From: Mycobacterium sp. Aquia_213
GTDB taxonomy: Bacteria; Actinomycetota; Actinomycetes; Mycobacteriales; Mycobacteriaceae
Length of the DNA: 64,000 nucleotides
NCBI RefSeq assembly: GCF_026625985.1
Contig: NZ_CP113116.1
Coordinates: forward strand, 4,216,001 to 4,280,000
Direction: 5' to 3'
Part shown: positions 60,709-64,000 of the stretch, piece by piece
How the letters are laid out: each line of letters starts with the position of its first letter
Numbering within the stretch: the first letter of the stretch is position 1
Notes under the pieces: model-generated
Databases searched by the model: none
The model's input: only the letters and a program-made list of their open reading frames with translations
What the model was told of the DNA's origin: nothing
Program-made: the position numbers and the translations under genes

Positions 60709-61131
60709 CTAATCGGCTATCGAGTCTGGGTCTAGCCGGTCGACAGGCACGCCGTTGATGTAGGTGGCTCGACCCATGCCCATGGAGAAGTCCGAGGACT
60801 CGACGGTCATCAGGTTGAAGAAGACATCCTCCGGGCGGACGCGGAGCTTGTCCTGCAATTCGCCCACGACGGCCTTATAGAACGCGGCCTTCTGATCGCC
60901 GCTAGCGACATCAAGAAAAATCAATTGGATGAAGATGCAATTCTCGGACCGGTAGTAGCTCAGGTAATCCGCGTCGAACAGGAAGTTCTCCGGCTTGTGC
61001 TCTGAGATGACCTGGAATCGGTCCTCGGGAACCCCAAGGCAGGTGATCATCTGCTCGTACACAATGTCGGCGATCGTACGTCGGTACTCGGCGGACTTGC
61101 CTTCAATGAGGTCGATGCGGGCCAGAGGCAC
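60709..61131 (-). CDS. tautomerase-family protein
   Basis: A 140-residue protein of the Tautomerase_2 group. With GTG 61131 as the start it begins Met-Pro-Leu-Ala-Arg-Ile-Asp, placing the catalytic proline at position 1 after methionine removal; the longer upstream reading would bury it. VYEQMITCLGVPEDRFQVISEHKPEN near 28 (in part) and VFFNLMTVESSDFSMGMG near 105 match. Members tautomerise oxo acids or act as dehalogenases. A single gene, 247 bases from the P450; no operon or array nearby. Confidence 0.8.
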   Translation of the reverse strand: MPLARIDLIEGKSAEYRRTIADIVYEQMITCLGVPEDRFQVISEHKPENFLFDADYLSYYRSENCIFIQLIFLDVASGDQKAAFYKAVVGELQDKLRVRPEDVFFNLMTVESSDFSMGMGRATYINGVPVDRLDPDSIAD

Positions 61132-61315
61132 AGTTGTATCCTTCCACTCGGTTCGTTGCCGCAGAAAAGGTCCCGGCGTTGCTTGCATATGGAGTCATTT
61201 TGATAGCGGCACACCGGATTTCCTAGCTCTGACAACGTCGCGAGGCCTCGCTGGCGCTTTCCCGGCACGGCGTTGAGCTTCGCGACGTCCACCTGGACCG
61301 ACGTTAAATGGATTC

Positions 61316-62248
61316 TTAGCGATAGTTAGAAGCGCTTGCCTGTTCCATCCAGTCCCATAGGGCCCGCTCGCGATCGGCGTCGTATGACTCGCCGGAAGAC
61401 GCCGTGGCCTGGGTGCGGTGTATGTAGGAGCCGGTGGGAGCTGTTGTCACACCGAGGATTACGTCGGCGAGTTTGCGACCTGCGACCGGTGCGGTGTCGA
61501 CGATGGGCGTGGCCTCCAGAACCGGAATGATCCATTTCATCAACAGCGGGAGTGCACCGCCTGCATCTCGGGAGAGCCCCGTGCCCGTCACGAGACTCGG
61601 GTTGTAGGAGACGATGTCGATGCCTTCAGGTAGTCGGCGGGCCCATTCGTGTACGAGGTGGATGCCGGCCAACTTGCTCGTTGCGTAAGCGCGGCGGCCT
61701 GCGCGGACGTGGCCGGGCCGGTTGAATGCGCCCGGCTGGGAGAGGACCTCGGGAGTTGACCATCGGGGTGGGGGCAGCGTGCCGCCGGTGTGCCGGAAGT
61801 CGCCGAAGTGAGCGTCGCTGACAGTGACAACGATGCGCGCCGGTGCTTGAAGGTGCGGGTGCAATCGTCTCAGGAGCAGGTGGGTCGACAAGACGTTGAC
61901 GGCGAAGGTCGTCTCGTACCCGTCGACGGTGGTGTGGAGCGCGTCGGCGAGGTGGACGCCGCCGTTGCAGACGACGCCTCGAAGAGCGGGAAGCTCACCG
62001 GCGTCGAGGAGGTCCTCCAGCTGTGCTGCGGCATTTTCGATGCTTGCCTTGCTTGCGAGATCGGTGCCGATCATCGACACCTCGGGTGAGATCTCTTGCA
62101 GGCGGGGGAGTGCCTCGGCGCCGGAGGTTTCTCGCGCTAAAAGCACTAGGTGAATCTCGGGACTGCGGCGCAGGATGTCGCGCGCCGCTTCGAACCCGAT
62201 TCCCCGCGTGGCGCCAGTCATGACGATGGTCTGGGTGGTTGCGCTCAT
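61316..62248 (-). CDS. short-chain dehydrogenase, protochlorophyllide-reductase-like
   Basis: A 310-residue SDR. TGATRGIGFEAARD near residue 11, NGGVHLADAL near 85 in place of NNAG, and YATSKLAGIHLV near 196 (YxxxK). The long substrate loop after the YxxxK helix and SYNPSLVTGTG are typical of the large SDRs near WW-oxidoreductase and light-independent relatives. The start is ATG 62248; a much longer frame upstream is a shadow. It is divergent from the XRE regulator, which likely controls it. Confidence 0.85.
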   Translation of the reverse strand: MSATTQTIVMTGATRGIGFEAARDILRRSPEIHLVLLARETSGAEALPRLQEISPEVSMIGTDLASKASIENAAAQLEDLLDAGELPALRGVVCNGGVHLADALHTTVDGYETTFAVNVLSTHLLLRRLHPHLQAPARIVVTVSDAHFGDFRHTGGTLPPPRWSTPEVLSQPGAFNRPGHVRAGRRAYATSKLAGIHLVHEWARRLPEGIDIVSYNPSLVTGTGLSRDAGGALPLLMKWIIPVLEATPIVDTAPVAGRKLADVILGVTTAPTGSYIHRTQATASSGESYDADRERALWDWMEQASASNYR

Positions 62249-62370
62249 GTGCTCAATGTGCGGGACCTCGTGCGGGCGGGCAAGGCCTTGTCGAGCCTGG
62301 TACCGGCAGGGCCATGCTTGTTGGGTTCCGCCGCACATGGCCGAAGGCACAATAGTGGCGTGCAGGCCAC

Positions 62371-63168
62371 GTGACGAGCAATGACCGGGCGGACTTCGGG
62401 GAGTACTTGCGTCGTCGACGCTCTCAGATGGCGCCCCCGGGTCGGCCGGGCGGCGCGCGGGCGTCACACCGGCGGGTTCCGGGGCTGCGCCGCCAGGAGC
62501 TGTCCGATGTCGCCGGAATCTCCGTCGAGTACTACACACGCCTCGAGCAGGGTCGTGCGCCGCGTCCCTCCCGCGAGGTTCTCGCGGCGTTGGCAAGAGC
62601 CTTCGAACTTTCGGGCGTCGAAAGGGCCCACTTGTTTCGACTCGCCGGTGAACTTCCCCCCGAGCCCGACGCTCCCGACACCGAGGTACGTCCGGGTCTG
62701 CTGCGATTGATGCGCAGTCTCGATGACAGCACACCGATCACTATTCACGACGGACACTTGGACCTGTTGGCGCACAATGCCGCCGCAGCAGAACTCTTCG
62801 GGCCGCTCTCTATCGGAGGGCCGTATGGTCGCAACATTGTCTACCAGTGCTTCACGGCTGCACCACTTCGCGACGTCCTCGGTGAGGACGGGACCGACCA
62901 GCTCGCAAGCGAGTCCACGGCTCAACTCCGCTTGGCGCTGAGTCGGTACCCCGATGATGGGTATCTACAGTCCCTGTTCGGCGAGCTGTCCGCAATCAGC
63001 GCAGCATTCCGCGCCCATTGGGAGCGTGGTGAGGTCGGCGCGCGGCGGTCAGCGGTCAAGCGACTGCGCCACCCGACCCGTGGCTGGCTGAGTTTCGACA
63101 GCGAGGTGTTACACGATCCCGAGCGCGACCATTGGGTGATGCTCTATACCCCCCGCGACACCCCCTGA
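62371..63168 (+). CDS. XRE-family regulator with MmyB-like domain
   Basis: A 265-residue regulator. The N-terminal XRE helix-turn-helix spans about residues 36-95 (VPGLRRQELSDVAGISVEYY, TRLEQGRAPRPS); the C-terminal half is the MmyB-type PAS-like ligand-binding domain (TPITIHDGHLDLLAHN, ELFGPLSIGGPYGRN). Such proteins usually repress a divergent dehydrogenase, exactly as here with the SDR at 61316-62248. GTG start at 62371. Confidence 0.88.
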   Translation: MTSNDRADFGEYLRRRRSQMAPPGRPGGARASHRRVPGLRRQELSDVAGISVEYYTRLEQGRAPRPSREVLAALARAFELSGVERAHLFRLAGELPPEPDAPDTEVRPGLLRLMRSLDDSTPITIHDGHLDLLAHNAAAAELFGPLSIGGPYGRNIVYQCFTAAPLRDVLGEDGTDQLASESTAQLRLALSRYPDDGYLQSLFGELSAISAAFRAHWERGEVGARRSAVKRLRHPTRGWLSFDSEVLHDPERDHWVMLYTPRDTP

Positions 63169-63294
63169 CCCTGCGACCCCGGAGCGATACCGCACACATC
63201 GAATACTGCATCTCCGAAAGTTCGTGTGCCGACCGCGGCCTGAGACTCCAGTGATGTCCTGACTCAACAGGTTTAGCCTGCGGCGTGCAGCTGA

Positions 63295-63474
63295 CGGCCC
63301 GGCATCGGCATCACCCACGCCAACACCCCGGTACTGATCCTCGTCGCCGCCACCACCGTCACCGTCATCAGCAAAACCGGCCACCACGTCCTAAGCAGCC
63401 ACCACATCGACCCCGACAAAAACTATTGGCGCAACCAAAACAAAAACCCCGGCCGATGGCCGGGGAATCTGTAA
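63295..63474 (+). pseudogene. C-terminal remnant of an IS481-type transposase
   Basis: Frame from 63295 to a TAA at 63472-63474 reading GIGITHANTPVLILVAA, TVTVISKTGHHVLSSH and IDPDKNYWRNQN. Its order matches the final strand and DPxxxY tail of mycobacterial IS481-like integrase-core transposases. There is a stop just before it and no catalytic DDE residues, so only the end of the gene is left. Confidence 0.6.
63447..63465 (+). repeat. perfect CCCCGGCC/GGCCGGGG hairpin
   Basis: CCCCGGCC-GAT-GGCCGGGG, eight pairs and a three-base loop, inside the last codons of the transposase remnant; AATCTGTAAC follows. It may have been the element's terminator. Confidence 0.55.
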
Positions 63475-63634
63475 CCCATGTCGCGACTCAGAACAAAGAG
63501 TGGTCCTCCGTGAAGCTCTTTCGAACCAAAATGGACACTTTGTCAAATTAAGTAGTTTGGCTAGCTTTCTTGCCCATAACAACAGGGGTCAGGCATCGCC
63601 GCAGGTCAGGGCTACGGTACCGCGAAAGTACCGC

Positions 63635-63805
63635 ATGACCCGCCAACTCAGCCGGGCCGAGCTGCAGCAGATCATCGAGCTCTACCGCTCCGGTCTGTCT
63701 ACGTACAAGTTGGCGGCGCGCTTCGGGACGAACCGCCACACCATCGCCAGCCATTTAAAGCGCGGTGGAGTGACGCTGCGCTCCCCATACGACCGGCCGA
63801 CTTAA
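63635..63805 (+). CDS. small helix-turn-helix protein, recombinase-like fragment
   Basis: A 56-residue protein consisting almost only of a helix-turn-helix: LSRAELQQIIELYRSGLSTYKLAARFGTNRHTIASHLKRGG (motif shown by key parts: QQIIELYRSG, LAARFGTNRHTIASHLKR). It resembles the DNA-binding end of resolvase-type recombinases. The frame is open from 63500 but ATG 63635 is the natural start. It probably derives from a mobile element, or is a small regulator of one. Confidence 0.55.
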   Translation: MTRQLSRAELQQIIELYRSGLSTYKLAARFGTNRHTIASHLKRGGVTLRSPYDRPT

Positions 63806-64000
63806 GCCGCCCGCCGGTCCTCGTCGTCGAGGTCCTTTTTGGCAATGGCGATCGCTGCCTTCACGAGCAGACGCAGATCCGGTTCCGGTCGAACAACGCT
63901 GCGGACGATGATGCCCTGATTACCCCCGACCAGCATCGTGTCTCCGCGGCTGAATCTGGCATAGGCCCGGCCGGCCCGCTGCGGCAACGACGGATCGGCC
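63802..64000 (-). CDS. partial gene running off the window
   Basis: An open frame entering from the right edge and stopping at 63802-63804; its stop overlaps that of the small helix-turn-helix gene. It ends AIAIAKKDLDDEDRRAA with a charged tail and a beta-rich stretch GNQGIIVRSVVRPEPDLRLL. At least 65 residues are visible; function not recognised. It may be the end of a gene of the mobile region. Confidence 0.45.
   Translation of the reverse strand, partial: ADPSLPQRAGRAYARFSRGDTMLVGGNQGIIVRSVVRPEPDLRLLVKAAIAIAKKDLDDEDRRAA

Larger units (their letters stand above)
63169..63634. other. gene-poor stretch with insertion-sequence remnants
   Basis: A stretch without an intact gene between the XRE gene and the small helix-turn-helix frame. 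It holds a possible insertion-sequence end (about 63220-63280, including ATGTCCTGACTCAACAGG), the transposase tail at 63295-63474 with its hairpin, and an AT-richer segment before the final genes. It appears to be degraded mobile DNA. Confidence 0.5.

Noticed and set aside
63285..63551. His/Arg-rich open frame
   Set aside because: Out-of-frame reading of the transposase remnant, whose own frame matches a known protein tail.

Overview
The window is about 64 kb of high-GC actinobacterial DNA. Tightly packed, 4-bp-overlapping operons, GTG and TTG starts, apparently leaderless promoters, fused FadE-type acyl-CoA dehydrogenases, a DesA-type desaturase, an F420-type luciferase-like oxidoreductase and a mycofactocin-type short-chain dehydrogenase (SDR) all point to the genus Mycobacterium, probably an environmental or non-tuberculous species. 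No rRNA, tRNA or CRISPR array was seen.

Layout. 0.25-7.1 kb: lipid-type CoA metabolism (FadE34-like dehydrogenase; amidohydrolase/CoA-ligase/SRPBCC operon; dienoyl-CoA-reductase-like SDR with a CitE-like lyase). 7.3-9.5 kb: small membrane protein, PAS-ANTAR regulator and a PNPOx-like flavin protein. 9.6-15.1 kb: a minus-strand carbohydrate operon (GT4 glycosyltransferase, alpha/alpha-toroid protein, GH130, ribosome-hibernation-like protein, Tat-exported GH76-like protein). 15.4-60.5 kb: a long catabolic island with a Baeyer-Villiger monooxygenase operon, a desaturase/TetR pair, a seven-gene Rieske-to-thiolase operon, a second TetR, a sulfotransferase/DUF1214 pair, two cytochromes P450 (one beside a fused ferredoxin/ferredoxin reductase), an acyl-CoA dehydrogenase pair, a family III CoA transferase, two DUF35/thiolase-like pairs, dehydrogenases and four of the window's five amidohydrolase-2 proteins. 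60.7-63.2 kb: a tautomerase, an SDR and its divergent XRE regulator. 63.2-64 kb: insertion-sequence debris and recombinase-like fragments.

The main discovery is regulatory. Seven intergenic regions between 19.9 and 57.4 kb each carry tandem units of the form YTACSGTnAnnn repeated every 12 bp (occasionally 11 or 13). They sit in front of almost every catabolic operon of the island and also in front of the TetR gene at 34.9 kb. This suggests one autoregulated repressor controls the island as a regulon. The gene content (P450s with a dedicated redox partner, Rieske oxygenase, Baeyer-Villiger oxygenase, alcohol and aldehyde dehydrogenases, CoA ligases, acyl-CoA dehydrogenases, hydratase, thiolase/aldolase-like proteins) would suit oxidation, ring opening and CoA-dependent degradation of a cyclic lipid such as a steroid or terpenoid; the actual substrate is not visible in the sequence. 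A separate TGCAA repeat array lies between the desaturase and its divergent TetR gene.
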